A stretch of DNA of 64,000 nucleotides from Tupaia tana (GCA_026018925.1 JAKSZU010000003.1:4353867-4417866), one strand, 5' to 3'. Positions 12,490 through 23,626 are shown, numbered from the stretch's first letter. The notes: a model not told the origin generated them from the letters alone. Program-made: numbers and translations.

Positions 12490-13090
12490 CCTTAGAATCT
12501 CCTGAGTGATAGAATCCCCCTTGGACCACACTTGAAAGTTTTTGCTATTAAAGTGACTCAAGATGAGGCCACTGGCCACACCATGGTCTTTAGTGTGGGA
12601 GCTAGCCATGCCAGAAGGACCAATCATGTGATTCGAGGGCTGGGCTTTGAGTCCCCCGATGTCAGCCCAATCTCTGGAGAGAAAGTCTGGAGATTGAGTT
12701 CAGCCCCACGGTCAATGGCTCAAGCAGTCACGTCAAGGTCATGAACCTTGGTAGAATCTCTGGACGCAAAACCAGGTGGGCTCTCTGGTTTCCTGTACTC
12801 TGGGGAGTGGCACACATTGGTACCAGGAGGGTTGTGGTATCCTCACAGTACTCATCCTGTGCATCTCTTCCTTTGGCTTGTTCTCATTTATATCCTTTCG
12901 CTATAATAAAACTGTAGTTGTGAATATAGCACTTTCCTGAATTCGCTGAGCTGTTCTATTGAATGGTTGAGCCTGAAGGTTATAATGGGAAACCCTAAAT
13001 TTGTAACTAGCTCATCTGAAATAAGAGTGTACCTAGGGTTCCCTAAACTTGCATGGTATCAGATGAGGTAGACATGGAAGTCTTAAAGGA
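12490..13090 (+). mobile_element. Old ERVL-type solo LTR (tentative)
   Basis: The 3' half has a typical LTR layout: a polyadenylation region 'ctataataaaactgtag', then 'gagctgttctattgaatgg', 'gcctgaaggttataatggg' and 'aaatttgtaactag', which resembles old mammalian ERVL-class LTRs. No internal region is attached. Ancient fossil, clearly broken. Family subdivision uncertain. Confidence 0.5.
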
Positions 13091-13129
13091 TATGCTCCCT
13101 CACCTGGAGCCTGGCTAACTCTGGGCACC

Positions 13130-13640
13130 CTCTTTACTAGTTATTTGCTACATAATAACTCATCACAATATTGTTAGCTTAAACAATATATCCAGTTTCT
13201 GTCAGTCAGGAATCCAGGCACAACCTCAGCTTCAGGGACTCACCAGGTTGCAACCAAGGTGTGGGCCAGGAGGAATTCTGTTCTGAGACTCCCCTCCACC
13301 CCAAGCCCATGTAGCTTGTGGCAGGACTCAGTTCCCTGGAGTTAGGACTGAGGTCCGAACCCCTTGCTGGCTGGGCCTGGAGGCCGCCCTCAGTGGGTCT
13401 CTCCATATGGCAGCCCTTTCCGTCAAAAGCAGTGAAGGTCAGAGTCAAAAGAGAGCTGGCAGAGAGATGGAAGTTACACGTCACGTAACAGAGAAGCGAT
13501 TCTTGGTTACCCCGTTGAGGGCAGGGGATGCACAGGCCTCCCAGAGTTTGGCCGCCACACCCTTCACTCCAGAGCTAAAAATGTTTTACTTATTTTACCT
13601 TCAACTACTGATGTCCCAGGAGAAAGTCTAAGTCCGCAGA
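13130..13640 (-). mobile_element. MLT1-type (ERVL-MaLR) LTR fossil (tentative)
   Basis: On the complement this resembles old MaLR LTRs: 'catataataactcatcac', 'gtttctgtcagtcaggaatcc', 'ggaggccgccctcagtggg', 'gagagatggaagttacac' occur in the expected order. Solo, strongly diverged and broken, probably dating from early placental evolution. Confidence 0.5.
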
Positions 13641-13769
13641 ATAAATGTTTATCCACTCGTAAGTATCCCGCCCTTCCCTCTCCCTCCACTGGGCCACGGC
13701 TCGAAGACCTTCCATCTCTGGGCTGCAGACACAGCTGGGCCTCAGCCACCAAGGTTCTTATTCACACTG

Positions 13770-13900
13770 CTGCAAGGTCTGCCCTAAATTCTGAGACATG
13801 GCACCTGCCCTTAAGGAGCCCAGAATACAGACTTCATGCCAAGGGACACATCAGTCTGTAGACACTAGAGGGTAATAAGATGTTTTAGAAAGAGAATTGG
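13770..13900 (-). mobile_element. L2 LINE fragment
   Basis: The text 'gagacatggcacctgccctt' and 'aaggagcccagaatacagac' matches the reverse complement of the L2 3' region (…CTGCCCTCATGGAGCTTACA…). Diverged and short. Confidence 0.55.
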
Positions 13901-15300
13901 GGCGGCAACTTGTAGGAATAAGAACGAGAGCATTTTCATCTTTGTGTTATTATTGAGACTTATTCCTACAGTGAAGCTGAAGTCCTGAAGTCCCTGAAGC
14001 CAGGAATCTGCCGGAAGGCACTGGCAGGCAGCAAGAGCATGTCTTCATTCATCATGTTCCCACAGGGCAGGAAGAGCAGCTCCCGACTCTGAGCACAGGG
14101 CCTTGCCCGGCCGTCGCCTTCCACCCGACCAGAGGAGACAGCTCAACAGGCCTGGCGTCCCCACAGCACAGCACTCCAAGGACAGCCGGGGCACCAAGAG
14201 ACACACAGTTCATCCCACTCTCCAAGGACAACTTTAATCATGAGATTACTGGAAGTGAGTGAGCAGGAAGAGGTCGTGGAGTGCACCCTGTCTGTCATAC
14301 ACATGAGGGATCGAGGGTCTGGCTTCAGTGCAGAGGTCTGTCTACAAGCCAGTGCTCCAGGCCCCACTTCAGGCCACTTGCCACATTTTTACGATTATAG
14401 ATGAATCGCTCATCCTTGCTTTGGCCCTGGTTTCTCTTATCTAGACTAACAGTGCAGCTGGGCCGGACTCCGCAGACACCTCAGTTCTGCACACAGCACC
14501 ATCAGGAAGGGAAACCCTGCGGCTATCCTGCAAAAAGACCCTCTGGGCCTTCCCCTCAGGGCAGGGCTCGCTCCCAGAACGCTGCCACCACTGCCTCCAG
14601 CTTCGCCCGCCTCTGACACTCCACACGTGGGCCACCAGTGAATCTGGGCCTCTTTTCTATCAGAGATTACTTTTTCTGCTCTTGCTGTCTCTCCTTCCTC
14701 TTTCCCTCTTCTATTGTCCATTTCTCTCTATTGCCAAGTCGTGCTGTAGATAAGAAGGCTGATTTTAATTATTTTTTATACTCAATTTTGTATTTCCAAA
14801 TTTTAACAGTAAAAATAGAGAAGGGAAATATTTTATATTTATCTCTTTCCAAAACACTTTTGAGTTACTTTTACATATAAGTAACTTTATCTGTATTACA
14901 ATAATCTTCTTAATTTATTATTTATTCCCTGAGGTTTAATCATCCTCAACCAAAAGAAGGCTTTAAACTAGCTCCTGAAATCAGTATAAAGATGCAGAGT
15001 ATGAATGCATTATCAAATACTCTGCTGGAATTTATTCAGTCTACGACTATGTATTGATTGCCTACTATTGAGGTCAAAGCTTATTAGGTAATGAATCTTA
15101 TTTTCAAGGAACAATTTGCTTCTGTGACCGCAGAGAATCTAGAAGACCTCTCAGGTCTCTAGAAGGTCTAACCCATTTAATGGTAAGTAATACAAAATAA
15201 TTTAAACAAAGATACTATAAAAAAAAAAAAGAGTAGCCAAATGTATTAACAGAAAACACTAACCCCAAACAGTTGAAAGAAATGACCTGCTATTTCACAT
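13901..15300. other. Unique non-coding DNA
   Basis: No gene is supported. It becomes strongly AT-rich after 14750. A 71-codon frame at 14401-14616 starts with a hydrophobic stretch but has no splice donor or homologous domain and is probably chance. Confidence 0.45.
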
Positions 15301-15306
15301 GCATTT

Positions 15307-15344
15307 CCCGAGAGGAGAATTTGCGGCGTGACATCCCCCCTTGA
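15307..15344 (+). mobile_element. Tiny family-A SINE body fragment
   Basis: About 38 bp reading 'cccgagaggagaat', then 'ttgcggcgtgacatcccccc' is near-identical to the middle of the young SINE, minus 14 bp (ggaggagaagggat). Neither the tRNA head nor the A-tail is present. Confidence 0.7.
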
Positions 15345-16268
15345 ATGAATTAGCCGCTATTAAGGAAGACTATCAGGTAGACGTGTAGTAAATCAGAAAA
15401 GAGACAGATAGTAAGAAAATGTGGCAAATTCAGGAAATAAATTGAAAAAGGAAATAAAACCATCACATAAATTAAGATGGAATTGGAAGAACAGAGGCAA
15501 ACAACTGGCACGGAAACCAGCAAATCCACTCAGTGATAGAAGAGACAAAAAGCAGATTCCTCATGGCTCCTGAGAACTAGTGATTTCAGGGCAAAAGAGA
15601 AAAGAAGATTTCCTACTGTTAATTCAGCCTCCAGCCCACAAATCTGAGTGGTAGGGAGCTCCTCTGGCCTTCTCTCTGACTCTGTATCTCTGTCTCTGTC
15701 TCTCTCTGCTTCTGTCTTGTCTTTTTTTTTGTAATTTTTCCTTTTTAGAATTTTTTAAAGGTAAAATATTCTCTTGCTCTCAACTCTGCCTTTGTCCTGT
15801 TAATAATTCCCTCTCCCCTTCCCACCCAGGCAGGAGAGACAAGAGGCAGCTCTTCAGACTAAGATTTCTCGTGGCTCCTGAGAACTAGCATGGCACGCTG
15901 TGCGCCGTGTGGTTTTCTATTTTGTGCTTTTTTTAAAAAAATAATGATAATAATCTTTTTAGTTTTTTTCCCTTCTTCTTTTTCTGTGTTTCTTTGTTGC
16001 TGTCATTGTTGTTTCTCTATTTCCTTCTCTTTCTATCTCATCTCTCCGTTCGTCATCTCCATTTACTGTGTTTCTAGACGGATCTAATGGAACTGTACCC
16101 AAACATCCAAATACTATTAGGGTTAGCATATTCCTCAATATCTACTGAATCTGCTGCACAAAGGGATCACAACGGAACAGCAAAGAGATTCCAGATCACC
16201 TCTTTCTGCAGGCTCCTGAACGCTCATATTGAACTTCAAGAATTAGGAAGAAACTCATCATCCACCAG

Positions 16269-17560
16269 ATGACTAGAAATCACCGTGGGACCACAAGAAA
16301 TATGGAAAAGCAAGAAAATACCTCTCCTCCCAGGGAAAAGAATAACTCCTCTTCATCCACTGACAGTTCAATGGAAATCATGGAAACGTCTGATAAAGAA
16401 TTTAGAATATTGGGAACCAGCAGTTAGCGTAATGGCTATGTCGCTGGACTCCCACGTAGTCGACCGCGGTTCGCATCCTGGACCCAGTGGCTTAAAACTC
16501 ACGCTGGGCGCATGTGCATGCGTGCCTAGGATCCCGAGAGGAGAATGGAGGAGAAGGGATTGCGGTGTGACCATCCTCCCTAGGGGGTGATTTCTCGCTT
16601 TCTGTCTCTATGTCTCTCTCTGTCTGTCTGGCGAGCACACGCGCCCTATAGCGAAAACCTCTCCAAAAAAAAAAAAAAAAAAAAAAGAATTTAGAATATT
16701 CATAGTGACAAAGTTAACAGAGATGGAAGAGAAGAGAGACAATGAACTGCAGAACGGAAAGGAAAAAGGAGATGACGAGTTTCAGGAGGTGAGGAAATTC
16801 TTGCAATATCGGAAAGAGAAATTTCACACTATAAAAAAGTATCAAAGGGACCTGTTAGAGATGAAGGCTATAATACAGGAAGTCAAAATCTCCCTTGAAA
16901 GTATTTAAAGCAGATTAGATCATACAGAAAATAGAATCCTAGATGTAGAAGAGAAAATGGCTAACCTAGTAAAATCAACCAAAAGAAAAAAAGAAAATGG
17001 CTCAAAAAAATGAGAATAATATTCGAGAAATACTAGATACCATCCAATGTCCAAACATCCAGATATTTGGTATCCCAGAAAGCAAAGAGACTCATAAGGG
17101 CATTGATAATCTAGTCCATGAAATCCTGCAAGAAAACTTTCCAAACCTAAAGAGGCACTCAAAGATTCAGTCCCAAGAAATACAGAGGACCCCAAATAGA
17201 ATCAACCCAAGAATATCTTCTGCAAGACACATGATAGCCAGACTGACCAAAACCACAGACAAAGACAAGATATTAAGATTGGCAAGAGAAAAACATCAAG
17301 TTTCCTACAAAGGACATCCCATCAGGTTAACAGCAGACCTATCATCGGAAACAATGTGAGCGAGGAAATAATGGGAAAATATATTTAAAGTGTTAAGGGA
17401 AAAGCAATTTCAACCAAGATTACTGTACCCAGAAAGATTATCCTTCATGTGGGAAGAAAAGACAAGAACATTCTCAGATAAACAAAACCTGAAAGAATTT
17501 ACCAGCATCAGGCCAGATCTCCAAGAAGTTCTCAAGGGAATGCTATACCAGGAAAATTAA
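16269..17560 (+). pseudogene. L1 ORF1p-like gene of the HAL1-like element, broken
   Basis: ORF1p is the RNA-binding, trimeric chaperone of L1. Here it starts MTRNHRGTTRNMEKQEN, has a glutamate/lysine-rich coiled-coil section (MEEKRDNELQ to about 16908), and the RRM and C-terminal region: 'IQCPNIQIFGIPESKET', 'NFPNLKRHSKIQSQEIQRTP' and 'GHPIRLTADLSSETM' match the conserved family text (ENFPNL..QEIQRTP..PIRLTADLS). The stop lies at about 17558. A SINE splits it at 16412-16683. Even with that removed there are several stops and frame changes (for example after SLESI at 16907), so no full protein is made. Confidence 0.85.
16412..16683 (+). mobile_element. Family-A tRNA SINE in HAL1-like ORF1
   Basis: Full-length young copy with a pure A tail of about 20. 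Perfect 17-bp duplication aaagaatttagaatatt at 16395-16411 and 16684-16700. The first bases of the duplication fit the L1 endonuclease preference (TT/AAAA on the nicked strand). The host reading SDKEFRI|FIVTKL is restored across it. Confidence 0.96.
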
Positions 17561-18357
17561 ATACAGACACACAGAAATAAGAGTTCAAAAACTAAGAATA
17601 TGGACAACTTAATCATAGGGACAAGTCTGGAGTTGAATATTATATCCCAGAATTTAATTGGGAAAATCGAACCACAACAGAAGATAAAGTACATGAGGCT
17701 GAATTGGTGAAACAGAATTTTATGACTTTTGACTAAAACATTGCTGATTTTCTTGTAGGCTTTGTTGTCTGGTTTTAAGAATTTGTGTCCTGTCTTGAGA
17801 TGTCAATCAGTTCATGTACCTACCATTTGAAAATAATCCTAACCTGTTTCCTGGCTTTAAGTTAAAAAATTGTGTGATCAATACAATGTGGGGGGAAAAG
17901 AATGGAAGACTACTGTAGACACCAGAGGTAGTGTGAGAAGAGGGTGGGAAAGGACAGAGGGTCAGAAATAGGAGTAAAATGTATATACATATAAACTAGA
18001 AATGGAAAATTTTTGACAATAACATGCATGATTAAGCCTCTATGCAGTATATTCTGGTTGGGAAATCACATTTTGTATGCTGTGATGATGCTTAGAGAAT
18101 GAATGAAAATTAAGTTTAAAAAAAGTTTCAGAAAAAAAAACTAAAACTGTTTTTCTTTTAATTAAAAAAAAAAGGCATTAAAAATACCTATTTGATGACT
18201 GCAGTAAGCTATATAGCCCTAGCTAGGTTCTACTTTATAGTATGTTCATTCTACTCACTGAGGTTTATGTCTAAAGTCAGACTTGTGTTCATGGATATGT
18301 ATGTATCAGCTGTGCTTGCTATTGAAAATATTTAGATTAATTAAGATATTTAGTGAA

Positions 18358-18640
18358 ATAATAAAATGGGGGGGCATAGAAAGCAACAATAGATACCAGA
18401 CACAGTGTGGGAGGAGGGTGAGAGATGGCAGAGGGTGAGAGATAGGGAATCAAGGATGAGGAAAAAGGCAAAATATACAGGAAACAAGAAATGGAAAATT
18501 ATTTGTTTACAATAACACATATGTTGATGTGCTTGATTGAGCAATATACAGCATATTCTGGATGGAAAAATCTCATTTTGTATGCTGTAATGATATACAG
18601 TGAATGAATGTAAATAAATTAAATAAATAAATGAATGAAT
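18358..18640 (+). mobile_element. HAL1/L1 3' tail, truncated copy
   Basis: It repeats the 3' UTR of the preceding element: 'gataccagacacagtgtggg', a GA-rich tract, 'ggaaacaagaaatggaaaat', 'gcatattctggatgg', 'ttttgtatgctgtaatgata', then a (taaa/gaat)n tail. It lacks all coding sequence. The close resemblance to 17890-18130 places it in the same lineage. Confidence 0.75.
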
Positions 18641-18948
18641 AAAGAAAGAAAGAAGAGACAAAACACATTCAAGGATATAGAAAGAAAACAAAGACTAGAG
18701 AGAATATTGTACATCAGAAAGCAAGGAAATGCAAGCCAATACATGCCTAATTAAATTTTCTTTTAAAAAAGGAAAATCAAAATAATTGAACAAATTAAAT
18801 TTACAACTTAAGATCTCTTGTGAAATAAAGATTTGTATGTACACACTTACAAGAAATCCAATATACTAAAGAAAATTAACCTGGAATTGTTTGCCCTATG
18901 GCATGTGCTATTAAATTTATTGAACTTCAAAGATAAAAAGAATCCTTG
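18641..18948. other. AT-rich non-coding spacer
   Basis: Nothing recognised apart from a (gaaa)n-type simple tract at its start, which belongs to the tail of the preceding element. Confidence 0.4.
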
Positions 18949-18949
18949 A

Positions 18950-19273
18950 GCCAGCCCAGTGGCACAGTAGTTCGGACTTGTACTTAAAGAGCTGGATTCC
19001 ACATGGCTGACCAGTTTGAGTCCGCCCTGAGACCCTGAAAAGCATGCCCAGCATGTAAGCACAGATGCCCAAAATCCTGGAAGGATGATGAAACAGAGGG
19101 AAAAGAACTGAGCCAGAAGACAACATAATGACATACAAAGCACAGAAGTAAAGAAGATGGAAATTGGACACCCCCCCTGGGGGGGGTGATTTCTCACTTT
19201 CTTTCTCTGTCTCTCTCTTTCTGGCGAGCACACATGCCCTATAGCAAAAACCTTGCCAAAAAAAAAAAAAAAA
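18950..19273 (+). mobile_element. SINE pair: old head followed by family-A tail
   Basis: The left part (18950-19085) is an old tRNA SINE head ('gagccagcccagtggcacag', B-box relic 'gtttgagtcc'). The right part (19165-19260) is the 3' third of a young family-A copy (ggggtgatttctcactttc, then gcgagcacacatgccctatagc, then poly(A)). About 80 bp between them matches neither. It may be two insertions or a chimera. Confidence 0.65.
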
Positions 19274-19309
19274 GAGAGAAATTCAAATGTTAAAGTCAAA
19301 ATTGTTACA

Positions 19310-19520
19310 TCCATTTATTCATAATTTCCATGTTTGTTTATTCAACTTTTGCTCACTAATCAATGGTGTACCTACTATGTGCCAGGTACTGCCATAGACC
19401 ATGGAAATAGATGGTAACAGAAGCTACCTGCTCAATGGAGTTCACAGTGGTTAGGGCAGGGTAGTGAGGAGATGACCATTAGGCAATAATCGTACAAATA
19501 AATATAAGATTACAATTGCA
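19310..19520 (-). mobile_element. L2 LINE 3' fragment
   Basis: On the complement it ends with the L2 signature: here 'tttattcaacttttgctcac', then 'tacctactatgtgccaggta' and 'gctcaatggagttcacagtgg' correspond to the reverse complement of GTGCCTGGCACATAGTAGG…TTGAATGAATGAA. Confidence 0.75.
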
Positions 19521-19611
19521 ATATGTGGATATAACAGGTGTGTGGGGCTGTGAAAACTGAAATCTGAAGGCTATCTAGAAATTAACCCAGATCACAGGTG
19601 AATCAAGCCTG

Positions 19612-19712
19612 GTGTACTCACGGAGCTCTCCAGCCACGAACCTGCCACCTTCCCATGTGGGTCTGCCTCACAGAGTGCCATGCTTTACCACTGAGCCACT
19701 GTCCAGTCCCCC
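19612..19712 (-). mobile_element. tRNA-like SINE head (tentative)
   Basis: The complement reads 'gggactggacagtggctcag', an A box TGGCTCAGTGG, and 'ggcaggttcgtgg' with a B-box core GGTTCG at the expected distance. No body or tail resembling family A follows. It could be a head-only old SINE. Confidence 0.45.
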
Positions 19713-19719
19713 AGGCTCT

Positions 19720-19905
19720 GCCTCCTGACAGCCATTCAACCTTGGACGGTCGTTTAACATCTTGGGCTTCAACTCACGTCTCTCCAAAACTAGACTATGA
19801 ACCTACCTCATCTCAGTTTGTGTGGATGAAACCAGGCGATGTGAACATGCTTAAAACAGTCTCTGGGACAAAGAAGGCCCTCAGTGACTATTGGTTGAAA
19901 CTGAC
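19720..19905 (+). mobile_element. MIR SINE
   Basis: Core-SINE text in order: 'aaccttggac', 'ctcatctcagtttgtgtgga' (consensus CCTCAGTTTCCTCATCTGT), 'gatgtgaacatgcttaaaac' and 'agtctctgggacaaagaagg' (GTGCCTGGCACA). Highly diverged, as expected for MIR. Confidence 0.6.
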
Positions 19906-20169
19906 TAGCGTCCTTCCACTCCAGTGGCTTATGTCACTTCCCTACCCACTATCATTTTTTCCATGCCATTTCCTGTCATCAAGTATGACTCTGTGAAAGC
20001 TCCTACCAGTTAATAGCTGTGTTCACATTTTGAGGACTGACACCTAGGACAAGTTCTTCCTCTTGACACTCAACATCTACCACAGTCTAGACTTCCTTTT
20101 AAACTGCCAGCTTTATCCTGATACGGACCTGGTGCCTCTAAGCTTGGTTTCTTTCCACCTTTGCTAAGT

Positions 20170-20310
20170 GAGACATTATTGAGCACCTGACTGTGTGTAA
20201 TTCTGTGTTCAGCATTAAAGGGGTAGAACAGAAGTACAGAATGAGCTTCTGCCTCCATGAAGCAAAACTACACAGGAGACTGGGTAATCAAATAAATGTT
20301 AAAGTGACAG
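20170..20310 (-). mobile_element. L2/MIR-class fragment
   Basis: 'acattattgagcacctgact' and 'ttctgtgttcagcattaaag' resemble the reverse complement of the L2 3' end (ATTGAGTGCCTACTATGTGCCAGG). Short and diverged. Confidence 0.45.
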
Positions 20311-20602
20311 TCCTGAGCGATCGCAAAGTACAGAAAAGAAAGGCCCAGAGAAGAAGGAACAAAGAAGTCTAAGATAACTTAAAGAAGGAGGAGGTTGAGG
20401 TAGGTGCCGGAGTTGAGATAAGATTGAGTGAGAGGAAACAGAATGACGTGAAGACCATTCTGAAGACAAAAAGGCATACAGGTGTGCATGACCATAGACC
20501 CAGACTGCTGAGGGAGCAGTGAGAAGAATGACCTCACTAGACATGGAGACAGTATATAAAGATGAGGGATGGGAGGAATGAGACTACATAGTCCTTGTGA
20601 CG

Positions 20603-20880
20603 GTCTAGATAATGGTTTATCCTCCAGAGTTTCACGTTTTTAAATTTGGTGTTAGTGGGCAAAGAATGGATGTTCCCCCAGAAACTCAAGTTTTGGGACT
20701 TGATTGTACTGATTGAATTATAAAAGTGTTGAGTGAAAAAAATTACTTTATGGTGCCCCAGGGTGAGGCCTTTGGGTGTGATAATGGCATTAGATCAGGG
20801 CCTCCATGGTTGAGTTCTGGCAGTGTTTATAAGCAGAGGGAATGAGATGAGAATGGCAGAGACAAAGGAGGCCAAATGAA
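20603..20880 (+). mobile_element. MaLR-type LTR fossil (tentative)
   Basis: 'tggatgttcccccagaaact', 'gtgaggcctttgggtgtgat' and 'gcattagatcagggcctcca' follow the order seen in ERVL-MaLR LTRs. Solo, strongly diverged and broken, with no coding region attached. Confidence 0.4.
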
Positions 20881-20899
20881 TACAGACCACACTTTGCTC

Positions 20900-21465
20900 T
20901 ACTAAAAGTTTCACTTACTGCTATTTTTCAGCACATGTTGATGTTTTCCTATGCTGAACTGCTAAGAAGGAAAAGTCTGATCTTGGAGATGAGTATGAGG
21001 GGGCTGATCTACACATAAAGGCTAAGTCGGGACCTTCAGAAACAAATTCCCCCTTTCCCTGTGACTACTATGAGTCTTCTGGGAACCACTTGCTACCCAC
21101 CAGCCCCAGAGAGTTCCAAGACTCCATAGGGCAACCAAGACATGGCATTTCTCTATAGGCTGATGAGGACCGTGTCTTAGTGCCAGTGAATAACTTCACG
21201 GGACCTTGTTTTGCCCAGAGCTCAGAGACTAGCTGGCTTCTCAGGCCTGATACATCACCCCCAGAGAGCTGAACGCAAACATCTCAGCAGAGATGATCAA
21301 CAGCATTTCCAATAGTTTCTCACTCTGTAATAGCATCATTTCCCGTAAGTCGTAAAAAGCTTTTGAAATATTTCTGAGGAAATACTGAAAAAGAGCTACT
21401 TTCTAATAAAGGCAATTGAAAGAAAAGAGAGACAGAGACAGAAATATAAAAATACAAAATAACTT
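20900..21465. other. Unique non-coding DNA
   Basis: No repeat or gene recognised, apart from a short (gaga)n patch at about 21425. Confidence 0.4.
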
Positions 21466-21469
21466 CCAT

Positions 21470-21612
21470 TTATATAGACTCATGCATCATTCCAAGTGCT
21501 AGAATGAAGTAAATTTGCCAAGGTCACAGAGTAAATTAGTTGAAGAAATAGAATCAGAACTCTCCTTTTCTGACCCAAAGACCGGATATCTATAGACTTG
21601 CTAAAACCTGGT
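21470..21612 (-). mobile_element. MIR SINE fragment
   Basis: 'ttgccaaggtcacagagtaa', then 'gaatcagaactctccttttc' and 'tgacccaaagaccggatatc' match the reverse complement of the MIR core and tRNA-related head (TTGCCCAAGGTCACACAGCTAG…). Confidence 0.65.
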
Positions 21613-21930
21613 TCATTAGGAAGGATCTTCTTCACTGAGATCTTTTGTATCCTTCCCCTGACCTTGTCCTGTTTTCCAGCATTTCTCATTGAAAAGAACC
21701 AGGTGAGGTCTGGTAGACCCTTCTCATGCGCTCCGCTGAGGTCCTTCCTCCCATTAAAGCTGTTTTCTCACCATGAGGAAGTGGTCCGTGCGTTTATCTG
21801 CTATGTGAGCACATGATCCTGGCAACATGCAGGACCGTTGTCTGGGTTACCTTGACCTACCCCATTCTCCCACCCATCTCTCACCAGCCTCCTCCTACGT
21901 AGCTACCAGAATAATCACAGAATGAGCTGG

Positions 21931-22066
21931 GAATACAATATTCTGAGACAGGGAGGAACTGCCTGAAACAGCCAGGCTTTGTCCCTTTCCCTCCTAGGGA
22001 ATACAGCATCTTGAGTTAGGGCGGAGCTGCCCAGGACAGCCAGGCTTTTTCCTTCCTACCCTGGCA
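21931..22066 (+). repeat. Diverged 68-bp tandem duplication
   Basis: Two copies start at 21931 and 21999. Shared blocks in order are gaatacaRYaTYcTgAG, agggMgGarCTGCC, RACAGCCAGGCTTT and CCTTYC. They differ at roughly a quarter of positions, so the duplication is old. Confidence 0.7.
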
Positions 22067-22935
22067 GCACTACGGCTAAGTCCCGAAGCCCAGCTCAATC
22101 ACGTTATCCAAGACGCAGCGTCTCTGGGCCTTTATTTCCTCGTCGACATGGTGCCAAGCATGCAGCAGGTCCTCCAACGGCAAGCCTTAGTTCAAGGACT
22201 GAACATGGAGCGGAAGGATGGAGCAGTAGGCCCTGCTGCCCGATGTGAGTGAGGCCGGCCACCGGCTTCCAGCAACAGTGTCCTCTCCCTTCGTCAGTGT
22301 CTAGAACTGACTGCATTTGACAGTCATCTGGGCCGCTGATGCTGTAAGTGGAAGAGATCCATGCCAGGCCTTGGCATGAGGACACCTGGTAGAGCCATGG
22401 CCCTTCAGGACCAATGAGTATGTGATGAGAACACACAGGCTGTCACCTCACTGGAAGATGGAGAGGGCATGTAACTGCAAGTGGGGCAACCTCGACGGCT
22501 CCTTGCGAAAGCGCTCGCCCTTCCCTCATTTTCTCCCCATACCCACCAGTGAGATCTCTGGTGGTACTGGGGAGATTCTAAGATGGGGAGACTTATGAAA
22601 TGTCACGATGTGAGGAGAAGACTCAGGGGCCCATGTGGGCGCTCCAGATGGGACTCTGCCTGTCTCCGCCCTGGTAGCCCCACGACAATAACAAAAACTT
22701 CCAGTATTGCTGAAAAACATAAAAGGCAAGAGCAAATGGAGTCCTTGCCCACGGAGCGGCCCCGCGGTATCTCTCAGGCCTCCGACGGCTCCAATGCTCA
22801 TGTGCCTATGAGGTCTTGTGTAAGCTTCATCCTAAGCAACCACACTACCTGCTCAAGGGCTTTCGAAAGACACTCAGAGCTCCACACAGTCTCTCTCCAC
22901 AGGGCCGAGCTCATGCCTTTATTTTATTTCTTTCA
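22067..22935. other. Unique, moderately GC-rich non-coding DNA
   Basis: Open frames of 90-143 codons occur on both strands but overlap one another, and one runs into a SINE. None shows a domain, so no gene is called. Confidence 0.45.
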
Positions 22936-22939
22936 AGTG

Positions 22940-23186
22940 CCAGAGTGTACAGACACTTGCCAGATGGAGACAGGGAGACAGAAGAAGAGAGAGGGAGGAA
23001 GCACCTCCCGGTAGGGCATTAGCATGCTGCAATTCTTTCTCCTCCATTTCTGCATCCTGTTGAGATTTGGGGCACACATATGTGTATGGAGTGTTCTGCA
23101 AGCTACTGGGGCCAGAATTCAAACCATGGTTGGTCATGTGGGACCCAGCGCCCTTAACCACTAGGCTATGGGGTCAGTCCCATCCC
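22940..23186 (-). mobile_element. Old tRNA SINE
   Basis: The complement reads 'gggactgaccccatagcc', A-box and B-box relics ('ggtttgaattc'), the mid-body 'tgtgtgccccaaatctcaac' and a tail region 'ctggcaagtgtctgtacac'. Same architecture as family A with about 25-30% change. Confidence 0.75.
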
Positions 23187-23340
23187 TTCTTAATCCCCAC
23201 TTTTTTCTGTAACTTAGTTTGTTCTTAAGTTTCTGATATGGCTAATATTAAGTCAATGTTTCCAGAATCCCAGTTCCCCTAAAACTTTGTACAGTGGGAA
23301 AAGCTTATATTTGTTATCACTTTCAAAATATATTGTAGCA

Positions 23341-23590
23341 GGACCAGCAGTTGGCGTAATGGCTATGTCATTGGACTCCCATGTAGTCAACTGCGGTTTG
23401 AGTCCCAGACCCGGTGACTTAAACTCACATTGGGCGCATGTGCGTGCATGCCCAGGAGCCCAAGAGGAGAATGGAGGAGAAGGGATTGCAGCATGGCCAT
23501 CCCCTCTAAGGGAGGTGATTTCTCATTTTCTGTCTCTCTGTCTCTCTCTGTCTTTCTGTCTAACACATGTGCCCTATAGCAAAAACCTCT

Positions 23591-23621
<31 letters not shown>

Positions 23622-23626
23622 AAACA
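23341..23626 (+). mobile_element. Family-A tRNA SINE
   Basis: Full-length, from ggaccagcagttggcgtaatgg to gtgccctatagcaaaaacctct, with a (caaaa)n-structured tail rather than pure A. More substitutions than the copies in L1 hosts, so somewhat older. Target duplication not clear. Confidence 0.92.

Larger units (their letters stand above)
15545..18130 (+). mobile_element. HAL1-like half-L1 element
   Basis: A pyrimidine-rich 5' region, with a repeated 'tggctcctgagaactag' at 15564 and about 15871, leads into an L1 ORF1 (16269-17560). A non-coding linker follows directly (17561-17880), then an L1-type 3' UTR (17890-18130) with 'gacaccagaggtagtgtgag', 'gaaatggaaaat' and 'ttttgtatgctgtgatga'. No endonuclease or reverse transcriptase sequence occurs in between. 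ORF1 plus L1 tail without ORF2 is the definition of HAL1, a non-autonomous L1 derivative mobilised by L1 ORF2p. The 5' limit is approximate. Confidence 0.75.
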
